Positions 16,676 through 26,902 of a stretch of 64,000 nt of DNA are shown here, one piece after another; position 1 is the first letter of the stretch, and every line of letters starts with the position of its first letter. The notes below the pieces were generated by a model. That model was not told where the DNA came from. It worked only from the letters and a program-made list of their open reading frames with translations, and made no database searches. The DNA is from Azospirillum soli. Its GTDB lineage: Bacteria; Pseudomonadota; Alphaproteobacteria; Azospirillales; Azospirillaceae. Location of the stretch: assembly GCF_017876165.1 (NCBI RefSeq), contig NZ_JAGINQ010000002.1, positions 1 through 64,000 of the forward strand, in the 5' to 3' direction. The translations under genes and the position numbers were made by a program.

Positions 16676-17647
16676 TCATTTCAACCAGGGGAAGTCACGC
16701 CACAGGACGCGGAAGTCGGCGTCGAGCTGCTTCAGTTCGGCAGTGAAGGCGTCCGGCCCAAGGATGCGCAGCGGCTGGAAGGTTTCCTTCGCCTTGCTCT
16801 GGAATTCCGGATCGTTGGCGGCCTGGGTGACGGCGTCGATCAGCTTGGCGCGGATGTCCGCCGGCAGGCCCTTTGGCGCACCGATGCCGCGCATCGACAC
16901 CATGGTGATGTCGTAGCCCAGTTCCTTGAAGGTGGGCAGATCCGGCGCCATGCTCCAGCGATCGTTGCTCATCACGCCGAGGATGCGGACCGCGTCGCCG
17001 CCGGCCTTGCCGCGCAGTCCTTCGCCGAGGTTCTGGCCGCAGACCTGGGTGTGGCGGCCAAGCATGGAGCGGTAGTTCTCCGCGCTGCCGGGGAACGGGA
17101 CGTGGGTGAAGCGCGCGCCGGCCTGCTTTTGCAGCAGCAGCATACCCAGATGGTCGTCCGAGCCCACGCCGGTCGAACCGACCGTGATGGTGTTCGGGTT
17201 CGCCTTGGCGTGCTCCACCAGATCGCCCAGCGTCTTGTAGGGGCTGTCCGCGTGGACGGTCATGATGCCCGGATCGTCCACGATGTTGACCAGCGCGTCG
17301 AGGCGGTCCAGCGAGAAGCGGGCCTGGCGCTCGATCGGGATCGTGATGACGTTGGGCGTGTTGATGAAGCCGATTGTGTAGCCGTCCGGGGCGGCGTCGG
17401 CAATGGCCGCGAAGCCGATCTCACCGCCGGCGCCGCCACGGTTCATCACCACGATGCGCGCGCCGCCACCGAGATACTTCTCGATGTAGGGGGCCAGCAT
17501 GCGCGCCGTCACGTCGGTCGATCCACCGGCGCCGTAGGCGACGACCATGGTGATCGGCTTCTCCGGATAGGCCGCCTGAGCCGCCGAGGCTCCCAGCAGC
17601 AACGCACAGGACGTCAGGAGGGTGCTGAGGATTTTTTTTGCATTCAT
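16676..17647 (-). CDS. Periplasmic tripartite tricarboxylate transporter (Bug/TctC) binding protein
   Basis: 323 aa. A Sec signal peptide (KKILSTLLTSCALLLGASA then AQA-A) leads the mature YPEKPITMVVAYGAGGSTDV, the first conserved Bug loop; the second is VGSTGVGSDDHLG. These proteins bind carboxylates in the periplasm and feed TctAB. No tctA or tctB gene is near, so it is an orphan, as usual for this expanded family. The start at 17647 has GGAG 7 bases upstream; the longer frame to 17767 is rejected because it buries the signal peptide. The ligand is unknown. Confidence 0.9.
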   Translation of the reverse strand: MNAKKILSTLLTSCALLLGASAAQAAYPEKPITMVVAYGAGGSTDVTARMLAPYIEKYLGGGARIVVMNRGGAGGEIGFAAIADAAPDGYTIGFINTPNVITIPIERQARFSLDRLDALVNIVDDPGIMTVHADSPYKTLGDLVEHAKANPNTITVGSTGVGSDDHLGMLLLQKQAGARFTHVPFPGSAENYRSMLGRHTQVCGQNLGEGLRGKAGGDAVRILGVMSNDRWSMAPDLPTFKELGYDITMVSMRGIGAPKGLPADIRAKLIDAVTQAANDPEFQSKAKETFQPLRILGPDAFTAELKQLDADFRVLWRDFPWLK

Positions 17648-17868
17648 TGTCCACTCCGCCGTTTGCTGCCGAAACGATCCTGCGGTGCGGCAGGCTGCAA
17701 CAGCGATTGATGATCGGCGGAGAGTATCACAATTTATCGGATGCGATAGCGGGCAAGGCACAACCATAAAAGAGTATTATGGAAATGATTGTGCCATAGC
17801 GCGACAATGGCGCGAGGCCGTTCGCACCCCTACGCATGTATTTCCGGAAAAAGGGACAGGCGCTTCGC

Positions 17869-19947
17869 CTAAGCGCTGCCGATGGTTTGCGTCAGGGCGC
17901 TCAGCAGCACCGGCGGCGTCACGGGCTTGTGCAGAACGCTGATGCCGCTGGCCTCCGCCTCGCGGATGCGTTCGGGGGCGGTGTCGCCGGTGATGATGAT
18001 GCTGGGGATGGCGTGGTGGTACAGGTCGCACAGCTCCCGGATCGCCTCGGTCCCGGTGCGCCCCTCGCGCAGGCGGTAGTCGGCCAGGATCATGTTGGGC
18101 GGTCGCTCGCGGGAGGCGAGCAGGCGCACCGCCTCTTCCGCCGACTCCGCCGCGAGGACCTCGTACCCCCAGCCCTGGAGCACAGCCCGCAGCGCGGACA
18201 GCACCACCGGTTCGTCGTCGATCAGCACGATCATGCGGCCGCCGCTGTCCCCCACCGGCAGTTCGGTCCGCCGCACCGGCGGGCGCGGGCGCGCGGAGGG
18301 CTGGAACGGCGCCTCGACCCAGAACACCGACCCGCGCCCCGGCACCGACCGCACCCCGACCGGGTGGCCGAGCAGCCGGCTGAGCCGCTTCACGATGGCA
18401 AGGCCGAGGCCGAGGCCCTTCTCCCGGTCCCGCTCGGGGTTGCCGATCTGGGTGAACTCCTCGAAGATCTCTTCGGTCTGGCCCGCCGGAATGCCCATGC
18501 CGGTGTCCCACACCTCCAGCCGCAGGGCGTCGCCGCGCCGCCGGCAGCCGACCAGGATGCGCCCGCGATCGGTGTAGCGCACGGCGTTGTCCACGAGGTT
18601 CTGCACCATGCGCCCGAACAGCGCCGGGTCGGTGCGCACCATGGCGCTGCTCGGCAGCACGCGCAGCTCGATCCCCTTGGCCGCCGCCAGCGCCGTGAAG
18701 TTGACCCGCGTCGTCGCCAGGATGCTGTCGATGCTGAAGATCATCGGCCGCACCGTGACCACCCCGGCGTCGAGCTTCGACACGTCCAGCAGGCTGTCCA
18801 GCAGCATCTTCAGCGCATCGACCGCCAGTTCCATGTCACGCACCACCGTGCGGGCCGTGCCCTCCGGCAATTGCGCGGACAGTGCGGAGGTGAAGAAGAC
18901 GAGGGATTGGACCGGCTGGCGCAGGTCGTGGCTGGCCGCTGCCAGGAACTTGGTCTTGGCGATGTTGGCGCGCTCCGCCTCCTCCTTGGCGGTGCGCAGG
19001 TCGGCGTCGGCCTGCTTGCGCTCGGTGATGTCGCGGACGGTGCCGGCGAAGATGCGCCTCCCGGCCAGGAAGCCCTCCCCCACCGCCAGTTCCATGGGGA
19101 AGGTCCGCCCGTCCTTGCGGCGGCCCTGCACCTCGCGCCCGGCGCCGATGATCCGGGCCTGCCCGGTCGTCAGGTAATTCTTCAAGTAGTCGTCGTGCGC
19201 CTGCCGGTAGGGCGGCGGCATCAGCATGCTGACGTTGCGGCCCAGAACCTCCGCCGCCGTGTAGCCGAAGATGCGTTCGGCGGCGCGGTTGAAGCTTTCG
19301 ATGCGGCCCTGTTCGTCGATGGTGATGATGCCGTCCACCGCCGCTTCCAGGATGGCGCGGTTCTTCGCCTCGCTGTGGCGCAGGCGCTCTTCCGTTTCCT
19401 TGCGGACGGAGATGTCGCGGACGATACCGGTGAACACTCGCTCGCCGTCCACCAGCGCCTCGCCCACCGCGAGATCCAGGGGGAAGACGTGCCCGTCCTT
19501 GCGCAGGCCCTTCACCTCGCGGCCCTTGCCGATGATGCGGGCCTCGTCGGTCGCCATATAATGACGCAGATAGCCGTCGTGGGCGGAGCGGTAGGGCTCC
19601 GGCATCAGCATGTTGACGTTGCGGCCGATCACCTCCGCCGCCGCGTAGCCGAAAATGCGCTCGGCCGCCGCATTGAAGGAACGGACGATGCCGGCGGAGT
19701 CCATGATGATGATGCCGTCCACCGTGGCGCCGAGAATCGCCTTGGTCACCGCGTCCGGCCCGTCGTCGCGGATGGCGGCGTGGGCGGGCGTTTCGGGCTC
19801 CGGGGCCGGGGATTCGGGCCTTGGGGACTCGGCTATCGGGGATGCGGCCATCGGGGAGGTCTGCCGGCGTCCGCGCAGAAGCCATCCCACGGCTCCCGAG
19901 CCCAGGACCAAGGTTGCCACGGCGAGGAGCGCGATGGTGGTGTCCAT
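17869..19947 (-). CDS. Hybrid histidine kinase with two FixL-type PAS domains
   Basis: 692 aa. One N-terminal membrane helix (about 5-24) and a Pro/Glu-rich linker precede two tandem PAS domains (about 65-185 and 190-310). Both carry the FixL signature: MLMPEPYRSAHDGYL with His123 and IIGKGR with Arg143, then MLMPPPYRQAHDDYL with His251 and IIGAGR with Arg271. These correspond in spacing (20 residues) to the haem-ligand His200 and the Arg220 of Bradyrhizobium FixL. HisKA follows (SHDLRQP, His340), then HATPase_c and a C-terminal receiver (VLIDDEP, ILADYRL, HKPVTP). Oxygen or redox sensing through haem is a reasonable inference. Arg206 of FixL is not conserved (His, Asn). No fixJ-like partner is adjacent. 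Confidence 0.9.
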   Translation of the reverse strand: MDTTIALLAVATLVLGSGAVGWLLRGRRQTSPMAASPIAESPRPESPAPEPETPAHAAIRDDGPDAVTKAILGATVDGIIIMDSAGIVRSFNAAAERIFGYAAAEVIGRNVNMLMPEPYRSAHDGYLRHYMATDEARIIGKGREVKGLRKDGHVFPLDLAVGEALVDGERVFTGIVRDISVRKETEERLRHSEAKNRAILEAAVDGIITIDEQGRIESFNRAAERIFGYTAAEVLGRNVSMLMPPPYRQAHDDYLKNYLTTGQARIIGAGREVQGRRKDGRTFPMELAVGEGFLAGRRIFAGTVRDITERKQADADLRTAKEEAERANIAKTKFLAAASHDLRQPVQSLVFFTSALSAQLPEGTARTVVRDMELAVDALKMLLDSLLDVSKLDAGVVTVRPMIFSIDSILATTRVNFTALAAAKGIELRVLPSSAMVRTDPALFGRMVQNLVDNAVRYTDRGRILVGCRRRGDALRLEVWDTGMGIPAGQTEEIFEEFTQIGNPERDREKGLGLGLAIVKRLSRLLGHPVGVRSVPGRGSVFWVEAPFQPSARPRPPVRRTELPVGDSGGRMIVLIDDEPVVLSALRAVLQGWGYEVLAAESAEEAVRLLASRERPPNMILADYRLREGRTGTEAIRELCDLYHHAIPSIIITGDTAPERIREAEASGISVLHKPVTPPVLLSALTQTIGSA

Positions 19948-20153
19948 CCCGAGAACCTCTCAAATGCGGCTAGGAAGCGCAGGCACCCTCAACAATCGGC
20001 CATAAACGCTTGTTCCAACAACCCATCCTAAGGGCATAGTTCCGCAGAGGTACAGCCATGCCCCACCGCCAGTTGCCAGCGCGCACGGATCGGTTACCCT
20101 CTTCCCAGAACAAGAAGATCCAAGGTCTTCGAATAAAGGGAAGGAATAGGGCG

Positions 20154-23100
20154 ATGGCTCTCAGGGCCGAACAGCTCAAGGACGAGTTGACCGAAGAGGT
20201 CGTGCGGCAGGTGCGCGAGCGGCTGGGCCGCGGCCGCGCCGCCCCGGCGGAACGCTTCGTGCGGCAGTTCTACGACAACGTGCCGCCCGACGACATCATC
20301 CAGGCCCCGGCGGAACAGCTGTACGGCGCCGCGCTGGCCATGTGGCAGTGGGGCCAGCAGCGCGAGGCGCCGGAGCGGGCCAAGGTCCGCGTCTACAATC
20401 CCCGCATCGAGGAGCACGGCTGGCAGTCCCACCGCACGGTGGTGGAGATCGTCAACGACGACATGCCCTTCCTCGTGGATTCCGTGACGGCGGAGCTGAA
20501 CCGCCAGGGCCTGACCGTCCACCTCGTCATCCACCCGGTGGTGCGGGTGAAGCGCGACGGGGCCGGCCAGCTGGCCGAGCTGTACGAGGCCGCCGCCGCC
20601 CCCACCGACGCCACGCCGGAATCCTTCATGCATGTGGAGGTCGGCGCGGTCACCGACGCCGCCGCCCTGACCCAGGCGCGCGAGGGGCTGGAGCGCGTGC
20701 TGGCCGACGTGCGCGCCGCCGTCGCCGACTGGCGCGACATGCGCGGTCAGGTGCGCGACGCGGTCAACGACGCCGACGCCGCTCGCGCCACCGTGCCGTC
20801 CGACGAGGTGGACGAGGCCAAGGCCTTCCTGACCTGGGTGGACGAGGACCACTTCACCTTCCTGGGATACCGCGAATACCGCTTCGAAGGCGGCGGGGAC
20901 GGGACGGAGCCGTCGCTGTCCCTGGTGCCGAACAGCGGGCTGGGCATTCTGCGCGACGATTCGGTCACGGTGTTCGACGGGCTGCGCAACTACGCCACCC
21001 TGCCGCCGGACGTGCGCGACTTCCTGCGCAACCCGCGCGTTCTGATGGTGACCAAGAGCAACCGCCGCTCCCCCGTGCATCGCTCGGTGCCGATGGACGC
21101 CATCCTCATCAAGCGCTTCGACGCGGAGGGGCGGATCGTCGGCGAACGGCTGGTCGCCGGCCTGTTCACCTCCGTCGCCTACAACCGCAGCCCGCGCGAG
21201 ATCCCGTTCCTGCGCCGCAAGGTCGCCGAAGTGATGGATCTTGCCGGCTTCGACCCGCAGGGCCATGACGGCAAGGCACTGCTGCACATCCTGGACACCT
21301 ACCCGCGCGACGAGCTGTTCCAGATTCAGGTGCCGGAGCTGTTCGACATCGCCATCGGCATTCTGCATCTGCAGGAACGCCAGCGCCTAGCCCTGTTCGT
21401 GCGCAAGGACCCGTTCGAGCGGTTCGCCTCCTGCCTCGTCTACGTGCCGCGCGACCGCTACGACACCGACCTGCGGCGGCGCATCCAGTCCATTTTGGAA
21501 ACGGCCTTCAACGGCACCTGCGCCGGCTTCACCACGCAGCTAACCGAAAGCGTGCTGGCGCGGCTGCACTTCATCATCCGGACCGAGCCCGGCCATGTTC
21601 CCGCCGTTGATGTCAACGACGTGGAAGCGCGGCTGGTCCAGGCGTCGCGCGGCTGGGAGGATCACCTGCGCGACGCGCTGGTCGAGGCGCGCGGCGAGGA
21701 GGAGGGCGGCGCCCTGCTGCGCCGCTACGCCGACGCCTTCCCAACCAGCTACCGCGAGCTGTTCAGCGCCGAAAGCGCCGTCCACGACATCGAGCGCGTC
21801 GAAAAGGCGATGGCGCAAGGCGGGCTCGGCATCAACCTCTACCGCCCGCTGGAGGCGGAGGAACACGAGCTTCACGTCAAGATCTACCACGAGGGACGGC
21901 CGGTCCCGCTGTCCGACGTGCTGCCGATGCTGGAGCACATGGACCTGAAGGTCATCACCGAATCGCCCTTCGAGGTCGCCGTGGCCGGCCACGCGGCGCC
22001 GGTGTGGATCCATGACTTCACCGCGCGCAGCCAGAACGGCCTGCCCATCGACTGCGCCATGGTGAAGGAGAAGTTCCAGGAGGCCTTCGCCGCCGTCTGG
22101 GACGGCCGGATGGAGGATGACGGCTTCAACCGGCTGGTCCTGCGCGCCGGGCTGACCGCGCGGGAGGTGACGGTGCTGCGTGCCTACGCCAAATACCTGC
22201 GCCAGGCCCGCATCGCCTACGGCCAGGACGTGGTGGAAAGCACGCTGGCCGAATACCCCAGCATCGCCCGCATGCTGATGGCGCTGTTCCACGCCCGCTT
22301 CGACCCGGCGCGGCGCGTCCACAACGATCCCGGCCATGTGGCGGAGATCGAGCGTGCGCTGGACGGCGTGAAGAACCTGGACGAGGACCGCATCCTGCGG
22401 CGCTTCCTGAACCTGATCCGCTGCACGCTGCGCACCAACGCCTACCAGAAGGGACCGGACGGCAAGCCGAAACCCTACATCTCCTTCAAGATCGACAGCC
22501 GCAACATCGAGGATCTGCCGCTGCCCCGGCCGATGGTCGAGGTCTTCGTCTACAGCCCGCGCATGGAGGGCGTGCATCTGCGCGGCGGCAAGGTGGCGCG
22601 CGGCGGCATCCGTTGGTCCGACCGCCGCGAGGATTTCCGCACGGAGATCCTGGGCCTGATGAAGGCGCAGATGGTCAAGAACACGGTCATCGTGCCCGTG
22701 GGTTCCAAGGGCGGCTTCGTCGTCAAGCGCCCGCCGCCAGCCAGCGCGGGGCGCGAGGCGCAGTTGGCCGAAGGCATCGAGTGCTACAAGACGCTGATGC
22801 GCGGGTTGCTGGACATCACCGACAACCTCGACGCTGAGGGCGCTGTGGTGCCGCCGGAGGATGTTGCGCGGCATGACGGCGATGATCCCTATCTGGTGGT
22901 CGCCGCCGACAAAGGCACCGCGACCTTCTCCGACATCGCGAACTCCGTTTCCATCGACTACGGGTTCTGGCTGGGCGACGCCTTCGCCTCGGGCGGCTCG
23001 GCCGGTTACGACCACAAGAGGATGGGCATCACCGCGCGTGGTGCCTGGGAATCGGTCAAGCGCCACTTCCGCGAACTGGGCCGCGACATCCAGAGCCAGG

Positions 23101-24998
23101 ATTTCACCGCGGTCGGCGTCGGCGACATGTCCGGCGACGTGTTCGGCAACGGCATGCTGCTGTCCCGGCACATCCGGCTGCTCGCCGCCTTCGACCACCG
23201 GCACATCTTCCTGGACCCCGATCCCGACGCGGCGCGGAGCTGGGAGGAGCGCAAGCGCCTGTTCGATCTGCCGCGTTCCTCCTGGGCCGACTACGACGCC
23301 GGGCTGCTGTCCCCGGGCGGGCGGATCTACGACCGCACGGCCAAGTCGCTGGAGCTGACGCCGGAAATCCGCAGCCGCTTCGGCATCGACAAGGCCCACG
23401 TCACCCCGCAGGAGCTGATGCAGACCCTGCTGAAGGCCGACGTGGACCTGCTGTGGTTCGGCGGCATCGGCACCTACATCAAGTCCTCGGAGGAAACCAA
23501 CGCGGAGGCCGGCGACAAGGCCAACGACGCGCTGCGCGTGGACGGCCGCGATCTCCGCGCCAAGGTGGTCGGCGAGGGCGCCAACCTGGGCGTGACGCAA
23601 CGGGGCCGCATCGAGGCGGCGCTGCACGGCGTCCGGCTGAACACCGACGCCATCGACAATTCGGCGGGCGTGGACACCTCCGACCACGAGGTGAACATCA
23701 AGGTCCTGCTGAACGACGTGGTGACGCGCGGCGACATGACCGTCAAGCAGCGCGACCAGCTGCTGGCCGCCATGACCGACGAGGTGGCGGGGCTGGTGCT
23801 CTCCGACAACTACCTGCAAACCCAGGCGCTGACCGTCGCCCGCGCGCAGGGGCCCGACCTGCTGGAGCCGCAGGCGCGCTTCATCCGCGCGCTGGAGAAG
23901 ACCGGACGCCTGAACCGCGCCATCGAGTATCTGCCGGACGAGGAGGAACTGTCCGCCCGCCTCGCCAACCGGGAGGGGCTGACCCGGCCGGAACTGGCGG
24001 TGTTGCTCGCCTACGCCAAGATCACGCTGTACGACGACCTGCTGGCGTCCGACCTGCCGGACGACCCGTTCATGGCCGACGACCTGATCCGCTACTTCCC
24101 CAAACCGCTGCGCAAGAGCCACGGCGACGCCATCGCCCGGCACCGGCTGCGGCGGGAGATCGTCGCGACCAGCATCACCAACAGCCTCGTCAACCGGACC
24201 GGCCCGACCTTCGTCAAGGAGATGATGGAGAAGACCGGCATGGGTCCGGCCGACGTGACGCGCGCCTACGCCATCGTGCGCGATGCCTTCGGCCTGCGGT
24301 CCCTGTGGACGGAAATCGAGGATCTCGACAACGTCGTGCCGGCCACCTTGCAGACCGCGATGATCCTGGAGGCGGTCCGCCTGATGGAGCGTGCCACCGC
24401 CTGGTTCCTGGCGAGTTGCCATCAACCGCTGGACATCGCGAAGGAGACGGAGGCCTTCCGCCCCGGCATCGAGGCGTTGATGGGCGGGCTCGACAACGTC
24501 CTCGACGCGGAGGAGGCGGCGCGGCTGGCGGCCCGCGTGGCGGCCTATGCCGAGCAGGGCGTGCCGGACGACCTCGCCCGCCGGGTGGCGGCCCTGCCTG
24601 TGCTGGCGGCGGCTCCCGACCTAGTCCGCATCGCCGGGCGCACAGGGCAGGACGTGTCGGCGGTGGCGGCGGTCTACTTCATGCTGGGCCGGCGCTTCGG
24701 GCTGGAATGGCTGCGCGACAAGGCGGCGACGGCCAAGGCGGACAACCATTGGCAGAAGCAGGCGATCGCCGCCCTGGTGGACGACCTGTTCGCCCACCAG
24801 ACCGCGCTGACCGTCCGCGTGCTGGAAGCCGCCGACGAACTGCCGGCGGAAGCCCCGGTGGACGGCTGGATCGCCCGCCGCCGCACGGTGGTGGAACGGG
24901 TCGAGCAGCTTCTGTCCGAACTGCGCACCCAGCCGAACGTGGACCTGTCCATGCTGGCCGTGGCGAATAGGCAGCTGCGGGGCCTAACGGCGGGGTGA
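20154..24998 (+). CDS. gdhB: Large NAD-specific glutamate dehydrogenase (GDH-180 type)
   Basis: 1614 aa, the usual length of the giant bacterial NAD-GDH. It catalyses oxidative deamination of glutamate to 2-oxoglutarate in the cytosol. The N-terminal half carries ACT-like regulatory segments (NDDMPFLVDSV near 105); the catalytic core begins around residue 800 with GGKVARGGIRWSDRREDFRTE, then MVKNTVIVPVGSKGGFV, and later ESGDVFGNG-like sequence (GVGDMSGDVFGNGMLLS) and the VVGEGANLGVTQ block. The C-terminal helical domain follows. The ATG at 20154 is chosen (GGAA 9 bases before it); the frame is open to 20058. It is divergent from the FixL-like kinase, with about 206 bp between starts. The symbol is by analogy with other species. 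Confidence 0.92.
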   Translation: MALRAEQLKDELTEEVVRQVRERLGRGRAAPAERFVRQFYDNVPPDDIIQAPAEQLYGAALAMWQWGQQREAPERAKVRVYNPRIEEHGWQSHRTVVEIVNDDMPFLVDSVTAELNRQGLTVHLVIHPVVRVKRDGAGQLAELYEAAAAPTDATPESFMHVEVGAVTDAAALTQAREGLERVLADVRAAVADWRDMRGQVRDAVNDADAARATVPSDEVDEAKAFLTWVDEDHFTFLGYREYRFEGGGDGTEPSLSLVPNSGLGILRDDSVTVFDGLRNYATLPPDVRDFLRNPRVLMVTKSNRRSPVHRSVPMDAILIKRFDAEGRIVGERLVAGLFTSVAYNRSPREIPFLRRKVAEVMDLAGFDPQGHDGKALLHILDTYPRDELFQIQVPELFDIAIGILHLQERQRLALFVRKDPFERFASCLVYVPRDRYDTDLRRRIQSILETAFNGTCAGFTTQLTESVLARLHFIIRTEPGHVPAVDVNDVEARLVQASRGWEDHLRDALVEARGEEEGGALLRRYADAFPTSYRELFSAESAVHDIERVEKAMAQGGLGINLYRPLEAEEHELHVKIYHEGRPVPLSDVLPMLEHMDLKVITESPFEVAVAGHAAPVWIHDFTARSQNGLPIDCAMVKEKFQEAFAAVWDGRMEDDGFNRLVLRAGLTAREVTVLRAYAKYLRQARIAYGQDVVESTLAEYPSIARMLMALFHARFDPARRVHNDPGHVAEIERALDGVKNLDEDRILRRFLNLIRCTLRTNAYQKGPDGKPKPYISFKIDSRNIEDLPLPRPMVEVFVYSPRMEGVHLRGGKVARGGIRWSDRREDFRTEILGLMKAQMVKNTVIVPVGSKGGFVVKRPPPASAGREAQLAEGIECYKTLMRGLLDITDNLDAEGAVVPPEDVARHDGDDPYLVVAADKGTATFSDIANSVSIDYGFWLGDAFASGGSAGYDHKRMGITARGAWESVKRHFRELGRDIQSQDFTAVGVGDMSGDVFGNGMLLSRHIRLLAAFDHRHIFLDPDPDAARSWEERKRLFDLPRSSWADYDAGLLSPGGRIYDRTAKSLELTPEIRSRFGIDKAHVTPQELMQTLLKADVDLLWFGGIGTYIKSSEETNAEAGDKANDALRVDGRDLRAKVVGEGANLGVTQRGRIEAALHGVRLNTDAIDNSAGVDTSDHEVNIKVLLNDVVTRGDMTVKQRDQLLAAMTDEVAGLVLSDNYLQTQALTVARAQGPDLLEPQARFIRALEKTGRLNRAIEYLPDEEELSARLANREGLTRPELAVLLAYAKITLYDDLLASDLPDDPFMADDLIRYFPKPLRKSHGDAIARHRLRREIVATSITNSLVNRTGPTFVKEMMEKTGMGPADVTRAYAIVRDAFGLRSLWTEIEDLDNVVPATLQTAMILEAVRLMERATAWFLASCHQPLDIAKETEAFRPGIEALMGGLDNVLDAEEAARLAARVAAYAEQGVPDDLARRVAALPVLAAAPDLVRIAGRTGQDVSAVAAVYFMLGRRFGLEWLRDKAATAKADNHWQKQAIAALVDDLFAHQTALTVRVLEAADELPAEAPVDGWIARRRTVVERVEQLLSELRTQPNVDLSMLAVANRQLRGLTAG

Positions 24999-25003
24999 TT
25001 ATT

Positions 25004-25119
25004 CCCTCTCCCCCCTGGGGAGAGGGTTAGGGTGAGGGGGAAACGCGGACGCCCGCAGGACTTTGCCGGCCTGTCGGCCGCCCCCTCATCCCAACCCTTC
25101 TCCCCAAGGGGGAGAAGGG
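25004..25119. repeat. Double-hairpin repeat between convergent genes
   Basis: Two hairpins, CCCTCTCCCC/GGGGAGAGGG (25004-25026) and CCCTTCTCCCC/GGGGAGAAGGG (25095-25119), are joined by a larger inverted repeat: 25024-25040 pairs with 25081-25097 with two mismatches (core GGGTTAGGGTGAGGGGG). The arrangement resembles a BIME-like dispersed element and probably terminates both convergent genes. Confidence 0.8.
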
Positions 25120-25125
25120 CTTTCA

Positions 25126-26691
25126 TTACACCCGCCCCTCCCCCGCCTCGCGCTCGAACCGCGACAGCGAATTCTCCAGCTTCCACTGCACGCGGGCCTT
25201 CTCGTTCCCTGCGAGGAACGCCGCGCATTCCGCCACCGGAACCTCGGTCACCGCTCCCGCGCAGGCCTCCACCGCGCGCCCGTAGCGTCCGTCGCGCCAC
25301 AGGCTGGCGCCGGGGAGGAAGCTGTGCTCCAAGCTGGCGCGGGCCAGTTCGACCAGATCGGCGTAGGTGAGGCCGTAGGTCGTCACGGCGCGCTGAAGCT
25401 CGTTGGTCAGGTCGCTGCGGCTGACGCCCTCGTCGTCGGTGGAGATCACCGTCGGCACGCCGGCCGCGCGGTAGAGCGGGTAGGGATGGTCGTTGCCGGC
25501 GACGCCCAGGATCACGTCGTTGCTGGTGAGGTTAATCTCCACCGCCACCTTACGCGCCGCCATGGTGCGCAGCAGGCCCTGCGGGTCGTCCTCGTACATC
25601 ACGTCCACGCCGTGGCCGATGCGCTTGGCGTGGCCGATCTCCACCGCCTTGCGGATGTGGTCGCGCAGCCGCTCCGGCGGGACGAGGCCCAGCGTCAGCT
25701 CGCCCGCGTGCAGGGCCACGTTCACGTCCGGCATGCGGCGGTGCAGCTCGTTCAGGAAGCTCATGTGCAGGTCGTAGTCGGCCAGCGCCACCGGATTGTC
25801 CTCCGGCGCCACAAAATTGAGGCCGACGACGCGCGGTTCCGCCTTCGCCAGCAGGCCGTAATAGAGCGTCTGGGCGTAGACCGGCCCGCGCTGGGCAGTG
25901 CGGGAGACCTGCTGAAGATAGCGCACCGACACGGCGCAGCCCGGCTTCGCCTGCAGCGTGCCGCAGCCGAGCAGCGCGCGCATCCGCGCCTCGGCGGCGT
26001 CGATCTTCTGGCGCGCACCCGGCACGAGGTCGGCGAGGCCGGCGGCCAGCAACCGGTCGGCCATGGCTGGGAGGTCATCGGTCCAGGGGGTGTTCTTGCC
26101 GATGCCGGAAGCGCCGTCGCCGTTGAAGGAGACCATCAGTTCCAGATGGTGCACGCCCTGGCGGGCGGCGCGGTCCACCACCTCGGCCAGCAGGTCGCCG
26201 GTCGAATCGGTCGCCGCGCCGAAGCGGCCGAAGGTGGCGAAAAACTGGTCGTGCTGGCTGTAGCCGGTGACCGCGATGTTGTCGCGCATGGACAGCGCGC
26301 CGATCACCTTCGGGTACATCTCCCGGTCGGTTGCCACCTGCGTCATCGGAAGCCTGCCGGCCTTGGCGTCGCACGGCGGCGGGGCCAGCGACTGCGACGG
26401 CTTGTCGAAGCACAGCCCCTTCTCGGCGCCCAGGCGGATGTAGGTCTCGGCGTAGACCGCACCGGACAGGTGGCTGTGCAGGTCGGCGCCCTTAGGCATG
26501 CGGGCGAGGAAGGCGCGCAGTTCCGGCGGGCTGTTGCGCACCGCCTCAAGCCGCCGCGCGGCACTGCCCGAGGTCGGGGCGGAGCCCGGTTCACCCACCG
26601 ACGCCAGACCGGCGCAGCCACCGGTCAGCAACGCCATTGCCAGGACTGGGATCGCCAGGGCCGGGACCATCCCAAAACGCGCGCCCGCCAT
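25126..26691 (-). CDS. Adenosine-deaminase-like secreted lipoprotein
   Basis: 521 aa. A lipoprotein signal peptide ends in LLTGGC (Cys26), so it is likely anchored on the periplasmic side. The amidohydrolase core has the first metal motif LHSHLSGA, then HAGE, GHGVDVMYEDDP and STDDEGVSRSDL, the order of the adenosine/AMP-deaminase superfamily and close to the ADGF/secreted type. It would deaminate extracellular or periplasmic purine nucleosides; the substrate is inferred. The start at 26691 is set by GGAG with a 7-base spacing; an ATG two codons earlier is too close to that site. Convergent with the glutamate dehydrogenase. Confidence 0.85.
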   Translation of the reverse strand: MAGARFGMVPALAIPVLAMALLTGGCAGLASVGEPGSAPTSGSAARRLEAVRNSPPELRAFLARMPKGADLHSHLSGAVYAETYIRLGAEKGLCFDKPSQSLAPPPCDAKAGRLPMTQVATDREMYPKVIGALSMRDNIAVTGYSQHDQFFATFGRFGAATDSTGDLLAEVVDRAARQGVHHLELMVSFNGDGASGIGKNTPWTDDLPAMADRLLAAGLADLVPGARQKIDAAEARMRALLGCGTLQAKPGCAVSVRYLQQVSRTAQRGPVYAQTLYYGLLAKAEPRVVGLNFVAPEDNPVALADYDLHMSFLNELHRRMPDVNVALHAGELTLGLVPPERLRDHIRKAVEIGHAKRIGHGVDVMYEDDPQGLLRTMAARKVAVEINLTSNDVILGVAGNDHPYPLYRAAGVPTVISTDDEGVSRSDLTNELQRAVTTYGLTYADLVELARASLEHSFLPGASLWRDGRYGRAVEACAGAVTEVPVAECAAFLAGNEKARVQWKLENSLSRFEREAGEGRV

Positions 26692-26902
26692 CGTCATTCT
26701 CCAAAACCGCTCGAAATTTTGCGGACGATGCACAGGAAATCCACGGACGGCAATATTTCATCGCGCACCGGTTGCGGAACTTGCGGACACACGGTGCCGC
26801 CGGCCCGGCACGCCGCGATCCGCTTTAGGTCTGTAGAAGACGGCACTTTCCCGCTATGGTGCGCGGCGACCCCGTGCCTGATGCCGATCCGGAGCCGCCG
26901 CG

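Noticed and set aside
17836..20031. 731-codon frame antisense to the FixL-like kinase
   Set aside because: Arises from the same codon bias; the kinase motifs on the minus strand are complete.
21540..24425. 961-codon open frame antisense to the glutamate dehydrogenase gene
   Set aside because: GC3 bias leaves the opposite strand free of stops. The translation is His/Val/Leu/Arg-rich with no family-like sequence, and the sense frame is an unmistakable NAD-GDH.
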